A DNA stretch of 64,000 bases from Lonsdalea britannica (GTDB lineage Bacteria; Pseudomonadota; Gammaproteobacteria; Enterobacterales; Enterobacteriaceae). The translations under genes were made by a program, and so were the position numbers. Shown piece by piece: positions 54,564 through 64,000 of the stretch. Every line of letters begins with the position of its first letter. Position 1 is the stretch's first letter. The stretch is taken from contig NZ_LUTN01000008.1 in assembly GCF_002111595.1 (NCBI RefSeq), forward strand, positions 62,001 through 126,000. The letters are read 5' to 3'. The notes beneath the pieces were generated by a model. It did no database searches. It was not told the origin of the DNA and worked only from the letters and a program-made list of their open reading frames with translations.

Positions 54564-54892
54564 GCTTCACCTGTTGCTCATCGGCCTTAATGGCTCCTGT
54601 CATCGAGGAGCGCGGCGGTTTTATCTCTTTAACACCATTCTCTTTACGTTATCATGGCTGACACCGAGTGTGTCGGGCTGAAGGCTAAAAAGCACACTCT
54701 TGCTGCCAGTAAGGGCAGTAAAAGGGGATTGTGCTGTAAGGAAAGGCGGGGTTACGGCCAGAAGAGCCGACTGCCATGGAGATATATGCGCAATAATAAT
54801 GAGAATAGCTATCAATTAATTTTGGCTTTGGTATCATTTTGACCAAAATGTTTGACCCATGAATAGCACTGAATGATTGGCGGAGGAACAGC
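54564..54892. promoter_or_regulatory. Divergent metC-exbB region
   Basis: No gene is supported in these 329 bases. The right half is AT-rich and holds the Fur-like site described separately. The left half shows no repeat or box I can assign. Confidence 0.5.
54795..54813 (+). promoter_or_regulatory. Fur box candidate before exbBD
   Basis: AATAATGAGAATAGCTATC matches the 19-base Fur consensus GATAATGATAATCATTATC at 14 positions. It lies 80 bases before the exbB start. Iron repression of exbBD by Fur is known in E. coli. Confidence 0.7.
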
Positions 54893-55852
54893 GTGAATAC
54901 GGCTGACATTAAAGGAAAGCAGCAGCAGGTTTCATCAGCCCGGCGGACGATTGGCGGCGCCATTGGCGCAGCGTACCGGAGCCTGCTGGCGTTATTGCTG
55001 GTGGCGGGCTTTAGCGGTTATGCGTTTGCCGCGCCTTCATCTTTACCTCTCTCCACGAACGGTGGCGATACAGCGGCGACCTCTCCGCTCTCGCTGCCGC
55101 CGGGTCCCGACGCGGCCGCGCCGGGCAATCTGATGCAAATGGATTTATCCGTGCTGGGGATGTATCAACACGCTGACATCGTGGTCAAGATCGTGATGAT
55201 CGGCTTGATCCTAGCCTCGGTGATGACCTGGGCCATCTTCTTCGGCAAAAGCGCGGAGATGATCGGCGCCAAGCGCCGTCTGCGTCGAGAGCATGATGCG
55301 CTGAGCAACGTCCGCTCTCTGGACGAAGCGGCGGAAATGGCGCGTCTTTGCAAAGCGGGCAGCGTCGCGCAACAGTTTGTCGCTGAGGCGCAGGACGAAA
55401 TCTCTCTATCGGCTCGTTCCGACGACAACCTCGGCATCAAAGAGCGCACCGCGTTTCGCTTTGAGCGCCGCGTCGCGGCCAACGGACGTCATATGTCGCG
55501 TGGGACCGGATACCTGGCGACCGTCGGTGCCATCGCGCCGTTTATCGGTCTGTTTGGTACGGTTTGGGGCATCATGAACAGCTTTATTGGTATCGCCCAT
55601 ACGCAGACGACTAATCTGGCCGTTGTCGCTCCCGGCATCGCCGAAGCGTTGCTGGCGACCGCTATCGGTCTGATTGCCGCGATCCCGGCGGTCGTGATCT
55701 ACAACGTGTTCGCCCGTTCTACGACCAGCTACAAAGCGATGGTCGGCGATGTGGCGGCGCAGGTGCTGCTGCTCCAGAGCCGCGATTTAGACATCGCCGC
55801 CAGCGAAAGCAGCACCGCGTCTTCTTCGGCGCAGAAACTACGGGCGGGTTGA
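54893..55852 (+). CDS. exbB: ExbB, TonB-system proton channel subunit
   Basis: ExbB forms the pentameric inner-membrane scaffold that, with ExbD, uses the proton gradient to energise TonB for iron-siderophore and vitamin B12 uptake. Translation starts at GTG with GGAGG upstream. The 319 residues are about 75 longer than E. coli ExbB (244) because of an N-terminal signal-like hydrophobic segment (about 28-47, ending AFAA) and a Pro/Ser-rich stretch, as in Pseudomonas-type ExbB. Three transmembrane helices follow; GTVWGIMNSFIG and the Thr-rich ATAIGLIAAIPAV are conserved. exbD starts three bases later. Confidence 0.96.
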   Translation: MNTADIKGKQQQVSSARRTIGGAIGAAYRSLLALLLVAGFSGYAFAAPSSLPLSTNGGDTAATSPLSLPPGPDAAAPGNLMQMDLSVLGMYQHADIVVKIVMIGLILASVMTWAIFFGKSAEMIGAKRRLRREHDALSNVRSLDEAAEMARLCKAGSVAQQFVAEAQDEISLSARSDDNLGIKERTAFRFERRVAANGRHMSRGTGYLATVGAIAPFIGLFGTVWGIMNSFIGIAHTQTTNLAVVAPGIAEALLATAIGLIAAIPAVVIYNVFARSTTSYKAMVGDVAAQVLLLQSRDLDIAASESSTASSSAQKLRAG

Positions 55853-55855
55853 GCC

Positions 55856-56275
55856 ATGGCGATGCATCTGAACGATGGACAGAACGAAAACGGCGAAATG
55901 CATGACATCAACGTCACGCCGTTTATCGATGTCATGCTGGTGCTGCTGATTATCTTTATGGTGGCGGCGCCGCTGGCGACGGTCGATGTTCGCGTGAACC
56001 TGCCCGCCTCTTCCGCAGCGCCTCAGCCGCGTGAAAAGCCGGTCTATCTGACGATTAAAGCCGACAAACAGCTTTATCTGGGTGAAGATCCGGTCACGCA
56101 AGATACGCTGGCGCAGACGTTGAATGCTAAAACCAACGGCAATAAAGAGAACACCATCTATTTCCAGGCAGATAAAAGCGTGGACTACGAGACCATGATG
56201 CAGGTGATGGACGCGCTGCGTTCCGCCGGCTACCTCAAAGTGGGGTTGATGGGGATGGAGAAAGTGTCTCGTTAA
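55856..56275 (+). CDS. exbD: ExbD, TonB-system proton channel subunit
   Basis: ExbD has one membrane helix inside the ExbB pentamer and a periplasmic domain that contacts TonB. The 139 residues (E. coli 141) contain the essential protonatable Asp25 in the helix DVMLVLLIIFMVAAPLATV. The conserved NVTPFID precedes it. It is coupled to exbB and ends in a terminator. Confidence 0.97.
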   Translation: MAMHLNDGQNENGEMHDINVTPFIDVMLVLLIIFMVAAPLATVDVRVNLPASSAAPQPREKPVYLTIKADKQLYLGEDPVTQDTLAQTLNAKTNGNKENTIYFQADKSVDYETMMQVMDALRSAGYLKVGLMGMEKVSR

Positions 56276-56300
56276 TCATTTACGCCACATCCTGTACTTC

Positions 56301-56326
56301 AAGCGCGGCTTCTGCCGCGCTTTTTC
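56301..56326 (+). terminator. Terminator of exbBD
   Basis: AGCGCGG and CCGCGCT form a seven-base stem with a six-base loop, followed by TTTTC. Confidence 0.85.
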
Positions 56327-56443
56327 ATTTCTGTGAACCCCGCCTGTCGCCTTCTCTGCCGAAGGGATGTTCCCTTCAACCGCAGGCGCGATATCTGGTC
56401 AGAGGCGTGCCGTGCCGAAAGGCCGCTCCGCTGGCAAAGAAGC

Positions 56444-57466
56444 TTATCCGCGCGAGTCAGGGTGCCGCCAGTGAATGCGACTGGGGACGTAAACGCGTTT
56501 TTCGGGCAGGGCACGACCGTCGATCAGCGCGGTGATCATATCGAAGCTTCGGCTTGCCAGCGTTTCGCAATCTTGCGCGACCGTGTCGATGCGCAGCGGC
56601 AGACAGTCGAACAGGTAGTGATCGTCGAAGCTGCATAGTCTGATGTCGCTGTTCATCAGGTTGTGCTGATTCAGGTAGCGTAGTACCCCTTCCAGCAGGC
56701 CGCAGGCGGCGACAAACAGGGTCTTCGGGGGACGACCGAGCGTCGCGCAGAGCTCGGCGAACATTTCGTAGCCGGAGCTGGGGCGATAGTTGCCGTGAAT
56801 GATCCAGTCCGGGTGGCAGCTGACTCCGGCGCGTTCCAGCCCTCGCTGGAAACCAGCCAGTCGATCGCGGGTGGGTGAAATACGGGATTGGCCGCCAATG
56901 AAATAGAACTCGCTCTGATGCTGACGCGCGACGGTTTCCACCAGCGTCGCCGTGGGCTCGATCGACTCGGTGATCACCAACGGCAGGTCGGAGTCTCCAA
57001 TCATGCGGTCGAACTGTACGACAGGCAGTTGCTGGTTAATCTTCTGATACTCGGCGTCGTTCAGCATGCTGGAGGCGACAATCAGCCCGTCCACCTGACG
57101 TTGAATCAGGCTATTCACCGCCATGATTTCCTGGCTGGGGTTCTCGTCGGTACAGGCGATGAGCAGTTGCAGACCGGCTTCGCGGCACAGCATTTCCAGC
57201 TCGTGAGAAATCAACGCAAAGCCATAGTTGGTCATTTCCGGCACGACCAGACCGAGCGTGTTGCTGCGGGTGGAGCGAAGCGAGCGGGCATGAATGCTGG
57301 GAAGGTAACGATGTTGTTGAGCGAGAGCGAGAACGCGATCGCGCGTAGCGTCCGAGACGCGAAACTCTTTACTACGACCATTTAAAACCAAACTGGCGGT
57401 GGATTTGGAAACCCCCGCCAGCTTGGCGATATCACTGATGGTTACGCGCTTAGTTTGTTTCACCAC
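56444..57466 (-). CDS. scrR: ScrR, sucrose operon repressor
   Basis: ScrR is the LacI-family repressor of the scr regulon; in known systems fructose or fructose 1-phosphate releases it from DNA. The 340 residues contain the helix-turn-helix [20 protein letters not shown] (about 8-27), the hinge helix and a periplasmic-binding-like effector domain. It is Cra-like in sequence, as ScrR proteins are. It lies 28 bases after scrB at the end of the scr cluster. Confidence 0.94.
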   Translation of the reverse strand: MVKQTKRVTISDIAKLAGVSKSTASLVLNGRSKEFRVSDATRDRVLALAQQHRYLPSIHARSLRSTRSNTLGLVVPEMTNYGFALISHELEMLCREAGLQLLIACTDENPSQEIMAVNSLIQRQVDGLIVASSMLNDAEYQKINQQLPVVQFDRMIGDSDLPLVITESIEPTATLVETVARQHQSEFYFIGGQSRISPTRDRLAGFQRGLERAGVSCHPDWIIHGNYRPSSGYEMFAELCATLGRPPKTLFVAACGLLEGVLRYLNQHNLMNSDIRLCSFDDHYLFDCLPLRIDTVAQDCETLASRSFDMITALIDGRALPEKRVYVPSRIHWRHPDSRG

Positions 57467-57494
57467 TCGTTCTTAATGGTAGAAAAAAGGGAAA

Positions 57495-58907
57495 CTATTC
57501 TATCACGCATGGCGCTAACAGCCAGTGCTGCAGCGTTAACCTCCCTGAACCGCTGAAACTGACGGTGGCGTCTTGCTGTGGGAAATAGCGAGCCGACATC
57601 ACGGCAGCACCGTGGTTGATAAAAATCTCCACGCTGGAGCGGTCGCACAGGATATGCAGGTAGTGCAGTTCGCCGCGCCAATAACGGTGTTCCGGCTCAC
57701 CCGTACGCAGGTTGTGACGACTCAGCGTGAGCCATTCGCCATCCCAGCATAACACCATCAGGTTGGCGAAATTGATCTGGAATTCGCCCTGCGTATCCAC
57801 AATCAGTTCCGCGCTGCCTGCAGGCAGGACCGGCGCATAATCCGCGACGCCTTTCCAGACGTGCTTCTGCGTGCGTAGGCTCTGCAACTCTCGGGCGGGC
57901 TGCTGATAAAGCATACCGTCTTGAAGCGTCAGCTCGCGCGGGCAGGTCATGGTGTGTACCCAGCCGTATTCGAGGGTGGGCTGCTGGAACTCATCCTGTT
58001 CCGGAACCGCCATCCAGCCGAACATCAGACGACGGCCGTCCAGACTCATCGTGGTCTGCGGCGCATAGAACTCAAAGCCCAGATCCAGTTCCTGGAAGTC
58101 TCCGTGAGTGAACTGCCCTTGGTCGTAATCCAGCGTGCCGACGAAGTAGCCCGCCTGAAAGATATTCAGGTAGCGTTCTTCTTCGGCCGCCAGACCTTGC
58201 GGACTGCAAATCAGCACGTCGTGCTGCCCTAACGGGAACAGATCCGGACATTCCCACATGTAGCCGAAATCGCCCAGTCCGCCGAGGCGAGAACCGGCGA
58301 TTTCGCCCAGAGACTGCCACTGGTGCAGATCGTCGGAGGAGAACAGCAGCACCTTGCCCTGCAAATCGGTGTCCTGAGCGCCGAGCACCATGTACCACTT
58401 ACCGTCATGACGCCAAACCTTCGGATCGCGCACATGGCCGGTATAGCCTTCCGGCAGCGGCAGTACGGTGCCGAGCTTGTCGAAGGTGCCGTCGGCATTT
58501 TCCCGTGCCAGACACTGGTTGGCCGTACGGGAGCCGTCGTCGTACTTCACGTTGCCGGTATACACCAACGTCAGCGTGCCGTCGTCGTCTTCCACCGCGG
58601 AGCCGGAGTAGCAGCCGTGGCTTTCATAACTTTCCGACGGCACCAGCGCCACGGGTTCGTGGCGCCAGTTAACCAGATCGACCGAGCTCCAGTGCCCCCA
58701 GAATTTGGCTCCGTGGGCGCAAGCTAATGGATTCCACTGATAAAACAGATGGTAACGCCCTTTATGCTGAATGAATCCGTTAGGATCGTTAAGCAAACCG
58801 ACATTAGGTGACAGGTGCCACTGCGGACGGTAAGGGTCATAGCACTGGCGCGATTGAGCCGACATCAAGGCATGAGCCATACGTTTTAATAAGTGGGTTT
58901 CTCTCAT
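57495..58907 (-). CDS. scrB: Sucrose-6-phosphate hydrolase
   Basis: ScrB is a GH32 invertase that splits sucrose 6-phosphate into glucose 6-phosphate and fructose in the cytoplasm. The 470 residues show the three catalytic motifs: the nucleophile Asp41 in NDPNG, the transition-state stabiliser in HVRDPKVW, and the acid/base Glu in MWECPD. A beta-sandwich C-domain follows. Its ATG overlaps the scrA stop (TAATG), so it is translationally coupled. Confidence 0.97.
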   Translation of the reverse strand: MRETHLLKRMAHALMSAQSRQCYDPYRPQWHLSPNVGLLNDPNGFIQHKGRYHLFYQWNPLACAHGAKFWGHWSSVDLVNWRHEPVALVPSESYESHGCYSGSAVEDDDGTLTLVYTGNVKYDDGSRTANQCLARENADGTFDKLGTVLPLPEGYTGHVRDPKVWRHDGKWYMVLGAQDTDLQGKVLLFSSDDLHQWQSLGEIAGSRLGGLGDFGYMWECPDLFPLGQHDVLICSPQGLAAEEERYLNIFQAGYFVGTLDYDQGQFTHGDFQELDLGFEFYAPQTTMSLDGRRLMFGWMAVPEQDEFQQPTLEYGWVHTMTCPRELTLQDGMLYQQPARELQSLRTQKHVWKGVADYAPVLPAGSAELIVDTQGEFQINFANLMVLCWDGEWLTLSRHNLRTGEPEHRYWRGELHYLHILCDRSSVEIFINHGAAVMSARYFPQQDATVSFSGSGRLTLQHWLLAPCVIE

Positions 58908-60277
58908 TATTTGCTATCCGTTTTGTATCTCAGGAGCAGTGAAAGCACGAAGGCTGTTCCAAAGGCTATCAGCATGCCGATCACATAACTAATAAATGAG
59001 TCGGGTTTTACGATCGCCATACCAGGAATACCCGTCAGGCCCACGGCGGTCATGCCGACGTGGTTCGCCACGACCCAGGCGCCGCCCAGCGCACCGCCAG
59101 CGATAGCGGCCAGGAACGGTTTCACAAAGCGCAGGTTGATGCCGAACAGCGCCGCCTCGGTAATTCCCAGCAGTGCCGAGAAACCGGAAGGGATGGCGAT
59201 GGCTTTGATGCGGGCATCTTTGGTTTTGAAGTAAACCGCCAGGCAGGCGCCGCCCTGAGCGATGTTAGCCATACACCAGATCGGCAGCAGGAAGTTGACG
59301 CCGATATTCGGATTGCCCAGCAGACCAGCCTCGATGGCGTGGAAGCTGTGGTGCACCCCGGTGATCACAATCACGGAGTAGAGACCGCCGAAGAGCAGAC
59401 CCGCAAACCAACCTGCATGCGCGATCAGGGTGCTCAGTACCATGGAGATACCGTCGCCCAGCATCCGGCCCGCAGGACCAATTACCATCATGGCAACGAA
59501 GCCGGAGATGATGACGGTCAGGAACGGCGTCAGGATGATATCCAGCGCGTTGGGGATGATTTTGCGCAAGCGTTTTTCCACCAGGCTCATGAACCAGACC
59601 GCCAGCAGCACCGGGAACACGGTGCCCTGATAGCCGATCATGGCGACGTCGTAACCGAACAGGTGCATGGTCTTGAACCCTTCGGTGACGCCCCAGGCGT
59701 TAGTCAGAGCGGGATGGGTCAGAATCCCCCCGAGCGTCGCGCCCAGATACGGGTTACCGCCGAACTCGCGCGCGGAGGTAAAACCAATCAGGATTGGCAG
59801 AATGATAAAGGCGGCGGAGCTGAAGATATCCAGCAGAATGAAAATGGCGCTATCCGGATTCACCCAGTTATAGGTTTTAATCATTCCCAACAGGCCCATC
59901 AGCAAGCCGGAAGCAACGATAGCCGGGATGATAGGCACGAAGATGTTGGACAGCAGACGCGCCAGACGCTGCAACGGGTTCAGCTTCTTGGCGGCGGCCG
60001 ATGCGGCCTCTGCTTTGCTGGACTCGTTGACGCCCGCGGCTTTAATGAACTCGGCATGGACTTTGTTGACCAGACCGGAGCCGAAAATAACCTGCATTTG
60101 CCCTGAGTTTTGGAAACAGCCTTTAACGCCTTCCAGTTTCTCGATAGCGGCTTTGTCCGCCTTATTATCATCTTTTAACACCAGACGCAGACGTGTGGCA
60201 CAGTGGGCCGCGCTGGCGATATTGTCCTTCCCGCCCAGCAGGGTGAGAAGAGAAGCCGCAGTGGCTTTAATGTCCAT
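58907..60277 (-). CDS. scrA: PTS sucrose-specific EIIBC component
   Basis: ScrA imports sucrose and phosphorylates it to sucrose 6-phosphate, relying on the cellular glucose-type EIIA because it has only B and C domains. The chosen start MDIKATAASLL gives 456 residues, with AGGA about six bases upstream; an ATG four codons earlier overlaps that site. The EIIB phosphorylation site is Cys26 (SAAHCATRLRL). The EIIC part from about residue 105 has around ten transmembrane segments, with the motif GVHHSFHAIEAGLL. Confidence 0.96.
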   Translation of the reverse strand: MDIKATAASLLTLLGGKDNIASAAHCATRLRLVLKDDNKADKAAIEKLEGVKGCFQNSGQMQVIFGSGLVNKVHAEFIKAAGVNESSKAEAASAAAKKLNPLQRLARLLSNIFVPIIPAIVASGLLMGLLGMIKTYNWVNPDSAIFILLDIFSSAAFIILPILIGFTSAREFGGNPYLGATLGGILTHPALTNAWGVTEGFKTMHLFGYDVAMIGYQGTVFPVLLAVWFMSLVEKRLRKIIPNALDIILTPFLTVIISGFVAMMVIGPAGRMLGDGISMVLSTLIAHAGWFAGLLFGGLYSVIVITGVHHSFHAIEAGLLGNPNIGVNFLLPIWCMANIAQGGACLAVYFKTKDARIKAIAIPSGFSALLGITEAALFGINLRFVKPFLAAIAGGALGGAWVVANHVGMTAVGLTGIPGMAIVKPDSFISYVIGMLIAFGTAFVLSLLLRYKTDSK

Positions 60278-60317
60278 AAGTTTCCTCATAAATCAAACAA
60301 CACTACATCAGCTAAAA

Positions 60318-60343
60318 CCGCGGCAATCCGTAGAAGGCCGCGG
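60318..60343 (-). promoter_or_regulatory. Intercistronic hairpin between scrY and scrA
   Basis: CCGCGGC and GCCGCGG form a seven-base stem with a 12-base loop just after the scrY stop. It may protect the porin message or attenuate read-through, giving more ScrY than ScrA; this is inference. Confidence 0.5.
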
Positions 60344-60359
60344 GTAAAGGCTGAATCAA

Positions 60360-61994
<1,635 letters not shown>

Positions 61995-62054
61995 AGCGAA
62001 ATTAAAGGGGAGTAAGGGGGTTGGCAAGGGTTTTTGCTAACTCGATTCTTTATC

Positions 62055-62070
62055 TGTGATCCTGGCTACA
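62055..62070. promoter_or_regulatory. Possible CRP site upstream of scrYAB
   Basis: TGTGATCCTGGCTACA has a perfect left half (TGTGA), six-base spacing and a degenerate right half (CTACA for TCACA). It lies about 90 bases upstream of the scrY promoter. scr operons are known to need cAMP-CRP; this exact site is tentative. Confidence 0.4.
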
Positions 62071-62075
62071 AAATA

Positions 62076-62110
62076 CCTGTTCCCGCGTCTTTTTTTTACG
62101 CGGGAACAGG
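62076..62110. terminator. Strong hairpin after scrK
   Basis: CCTGTTCCCGCGT and ACGCGGGAACAGG form a perfect 13-base stem around a CTTTTTTTT loop. It lies six bases beyond the scrK stop and should end scrK transcription, insulating the scrYAB promoter. An A/T-rich stretch follows on the minus strand. Confidence 0.75.
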
Positions 62111-62116
62111 ACAGTT

Positions 62117-63043
62117 TTAGGAAAGCGGCGTGGCTAACTGGTGCGCGTAAGGCAGTGCCGTCATTGCGCCTTTGGCGGTGGTCGCGAGAGCGCCGCAGCG
62201 CTGCGCCTGATCCACGATATCCATCCATTGGGCGATGTTGTTCAAATCGTCGTGCTGCGCCAAACCTTGCAACAGACCCGCGACAAACGCATCGCCTGCG
62301 CCCGTCGTGTCGACAGGCGTCACGTACGGCGCGTCGAAGTGTTTCAGGTTCTTGCTATCACGCAGCCATACGCCGTTGCCGCCCTGGGTGACCAGCAGCA
62401 GTTTCAAACCGTAACGAGACATCAGCGCTTCCGTGCCCTGTTCGATCTCGGACGTACCGCTCAGGAACAGGAACTCGTCTTCCGACAGCTTCACGGCATC
62501 GGACAGAGACAGCGCCTGATCCAGACAATCACGTAGTTCCTGTTCATTTTCCCACAGGTCTTCACGGATGTTCGGATCGAAACTGACCCAACCCTGCGCT
62601 TCGCGGATACGCTTCATGGCTTCCAGCGCCGTACCGCGCGAAGGTTCCTGAGAAAGAGCGATAGAGCACAGGTGCAGCCATTCGCCGCGCTGGAAATCAG
62701 GCAGGTCGTGAGACTGAATAAACAGGTCGGCGCTGGGGCGCACCATGAAAGTAAAGGAGCGCTCGCCCTGATCGTCCAAATCGACCAGTACGGTAGAAGT
62801 CCGATGCTTACGGTCCAGCTGCATAAAACCGGTGTCCACCTGTTCCTCGATCAGCACCGTGCGCAGGAAGCGACCAAAGGCGTCTTCGCCCACGCGGCCG
62901 ATAAATGCGCTCTCACCGCCGAGACGGGCCACACCCACGGCGACGTTCGCCGGTGCGCCGCCAGGACATTTCAGATAACGATCCGTGCCTTCTGGAATAA
63001 GGTCAACCACGGCATCGCCCATGACCCACACTTTATGTGACAT
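62117..63043 (-). CDS. scrK: Fructokinase ScrK
   Basis: ScrK phosphorylates the fructose released by ScrB to fructose 6-phosphate. The 308-residue PfkB-family protein has the N-terminal signature PGGAPANVAVGVARLGG (about 27-43). The catalytic motif TTGAGDAFVAGLL, with Asp as the base, lies near residue 255. It is transcribed separately from its own promoter and followed by a terminator, on the same strand as scrYAB and scrR. Confidence 0.96.
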   Translation of the reverse strand: MSHKVWVMGDAVVDLIPEGTDRYLKCPGGAPANVAVGVARLGGESAFIGRVGEDAFGRFLRTVLIEEQVDTGFMQLDRKHRTSTVLVDLDDQGERSFTFMVRPSADLFIQSHDLPDFQRGEWLHLCSIALSQEPSRGTALEAMKRIREAQGWVSFDPNIREDLWENEQELRDCLDQALSLSDAVKLSEDEFLFLSGTSEIEQGTEALMSRYGLKLLLVTQGGNGVWLRDSKNLKHFDAPYVTPVDTTGAGDAFVAGLLQGLAQHDDLNNIAQWMDIVDQAQRCGALATTAKGAMTALPYAHQLATPLS

Positions 63044-63066
63044 AACTATGCTCTTTAACTGGGATT

Positions 63067-63110
63067 GATAAACCGGCCGCTAAAATAGAAGAATCGGTTT
63101 AGCTAATCAA
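63067..63110 (-). promoter_or_regulatory. scrK promoter with ScrR-type operators
   Basis: On the minus strand TTGATT (63110-63105) and TATTTT (63087-63082) are 17 bases apart, a good sigma-70 promoter. GCTAAACCGATT (63103-63092) lies between the two boxes and matches the scrY operator GCTAAACCGGTT in 11 of 12 positions. A partial copy, TAAACCGGCCG, follows at 63069-63079. Confidence 0.7.
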
Positions 63111-63442
63111 TACCTTCCTGCGCCGAATGTTACCGACCGCACACATTGATCCTTAAATTAGGCGCTAGTCGGTGAAAAAAGCCGGCATTTTCGCCGAAAT
63201 TGATGACGTGGCGAAGTCATTACTCATTGTGAATATTATAGGCGGAAGGGTTGTTTGGTCGACGCGCTCATGAGCGTGCAGTCAATGGAACGGGGAGGTG
63301 GGCGGGAAATTCTGAACGAGAGTAACAATGGGGATGCCGCGCCACATTCTGACGTTGTGAAAACGTCTTTTGACTGACGATGCGTCCACGCCGTCGCAGG
63401 AAAAGTGATGCTACGCTTAGTCAGTGGAGGGAGGCCATCAGG
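63111..63442. other. Intergenic region between scrK and yhbP
   Basis: I see no gene, repeat or terminator in this stretch. The part before 63250 is AT-rich; a GAGG-type ribosome-binding site for yhbP occurs at its right end. Confidence 0.5.
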
Positions 63443-63898
63443 ATGAATTCAGAAGCGATCTCGGCGGCAATAACACGTTACCTGCGTCGGCATCATGTGC
63501 TGACGCTGTGCGCGGGCGATGCCGACAATTTATGGTGCGCCAACGGTTTCTACGTTTATGACGCGGACATCGCGGCCTTCGATATTATGACACCGGCGGA
63601 CACGCGACATGCCCAACTGATGCGGGATTATCCGCGCGTCGCGGGCACCGTCAGCGACCAGCAGAAAAACGAGATGTTGATTCAGGGCGTACAGTTTCGG
63701 GCCGAAGCTCGCCTGTTGCAAGGCGCGGAGGCTCACGCCGCACGCGATCGTTACAATGCGCGCTTCGCCCTTGCCCGACGGTCCCGTTCGCCGCTATGGC
63801 GCTTAACGCTGACAGAGCTGAAAATGACCGATAACCGGCGCAGCTTTGGGACCTGTCTGCAGTGGCAACGGGACATCGCGGACCTGCCATCACGCTGA
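63443..63898 (+). CDS. yhbP: YhbP, UPF0306 flavin-fold protein
   Basis: YhbP belongs to UPF0306, a family with the FMN-binding split-barrel fold of pyridoxamine-phosphate-oxidase-like proteins; no reaction is known. The chosen ATG gives 151 residues (E. coli 147), with GGAGGGAGG upstream; an in-frame start 21 codons earlier adds a basic, non-homologous segment. The conserved stretches LWCANGFYVYDAD, TRHAQLM and VAGTVSDQ match E. coli. It converges on nrdG, leaving four bases between the stops. Confidence 0.88.
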   Translation: MNSEAISAAITRYLRRHHVLTLCAGDADNLWCANGFYVYDADIAAFDIMTPADTRHAQLMRDYPRVAGTVSDQQKNEMLIQGVQFRAEARLLQGAEAHAARDRYNARFALARRSRSPLWRLTLTELKMTDNRRSFGTCLQWQRDIADLPSR

Positions 63899-63902
63899 AG
63901 CC

Positions 63903-64000
63903 TCAACGCAGGTGATGGATGACCTGATTGCTGCTGCCGCGCCAGATCAGCGAAGGGTCTTTCAAATCCTGCACGAATTTACCGTCAACCAGTACGTTGA
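63903..64000 (-). CDS. nrdG: NrdG, anaerobic ribonucleotide reductase activase (C-terminal part)
   Basis: The last 31 residues of a minus-strand gene enter from the right edge. NVLVDGKFVQDLKDPSLIWR and then GSSNQVIHHLR almost exactly equal the C-terminus of E. coli NrdG. NrdG is the radical SAM enzyme that installs the glycyl radical on NrdD for dNTP synthesis without oxygen. Its catalytic Cys motif lies outside the window. Confidence 0.93.
   Translation of the reverse strand, partial: NVLVDGKFVQDLKDPSLIWRGSSNQVIHHLR

Overview
The window is an ordinary stretch of enterobacterial chromosome with about 55% G+C by eye. Gene content and order follow the Escherichia coli region that runs from mla through gltBD-arcB, lpoA-rnpB, tolC-parE-parC and yqhD-metC-exbBD, with E. 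coli segments missing in between. A chromosomal sucrose operon, an exbB with an N-terminal extension beside metC, and protein sequences close to but distinct from E. coli suggest Pectobacteriaceae (Dickeya, Brenneria, Lonsdalea or Pectobacterium). That placement is inference. I saw no tRNA, insertion sequence, prophage or CRISPR array.

Layout. 1-1079: end of the mla phospholipid-transport operon. 1151-5903: ibaG, murA, then the periplasmic proteases degS and degQ and the division factor zapG. 6126-9792: zapE (frameshifted), rplM-rpsI and sspA-sspB. 9962-16322: a GFA-family protein and glutamate synthase gltBD. 17007-21994: yhcC, arcB, the small RNA ArcZ antisense to the arcB 3' end, elbB and mtgA (frameshifted). 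22310-27286: dolP, diaA, yraN and lpoA against rsmI and the RNase P RNA gene. 27444-35446: ygiD, a Sel1-repeat protein, ygiCB and tolC, then the nudF-yqiB-cpdA-yqiA cluster. 35564-43998: parE, a LysR regulator, mdaB, parC, plsC and ftsP.

Accessory blocks. 44018-48344 is a four-gene cluster: a PfkB-type sugar kinase, an NCS1 permease, an ADP-ribosylglycohydrolase and a divergent GntR/UTRA regulator. It resembles E. coli yegTUVW but has a different transporter family. It looks like a salvage route for a nucleoside-like N-glycoside and is the best candidate here for an uncharacterised system. 48403-52475 is an aldehyde-response module: dkgA, yqhD and a nitroreductase beside the AraC-family regulator YqhC. 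52521-56275 holds yghB, metC and exbBD with a Fur-like site. 56444-63043 is the complete scrKYABR sucrose system, with matching ScrR-type operator sequences before scrK and scrY. The window ends with yhbP and the 3' end of nrdG.

The most unusual signal is a set of five genes (zapE, mtgA, the yegV-like kinase, the yegU-like hydrolase, yqhD), each broken by the loss of one base. In every case the missing base is a G on the given strand. Adding it back restores a protein of about family length. Either the assembly has systematic single-base deletions or several genes were inactivated very recently.
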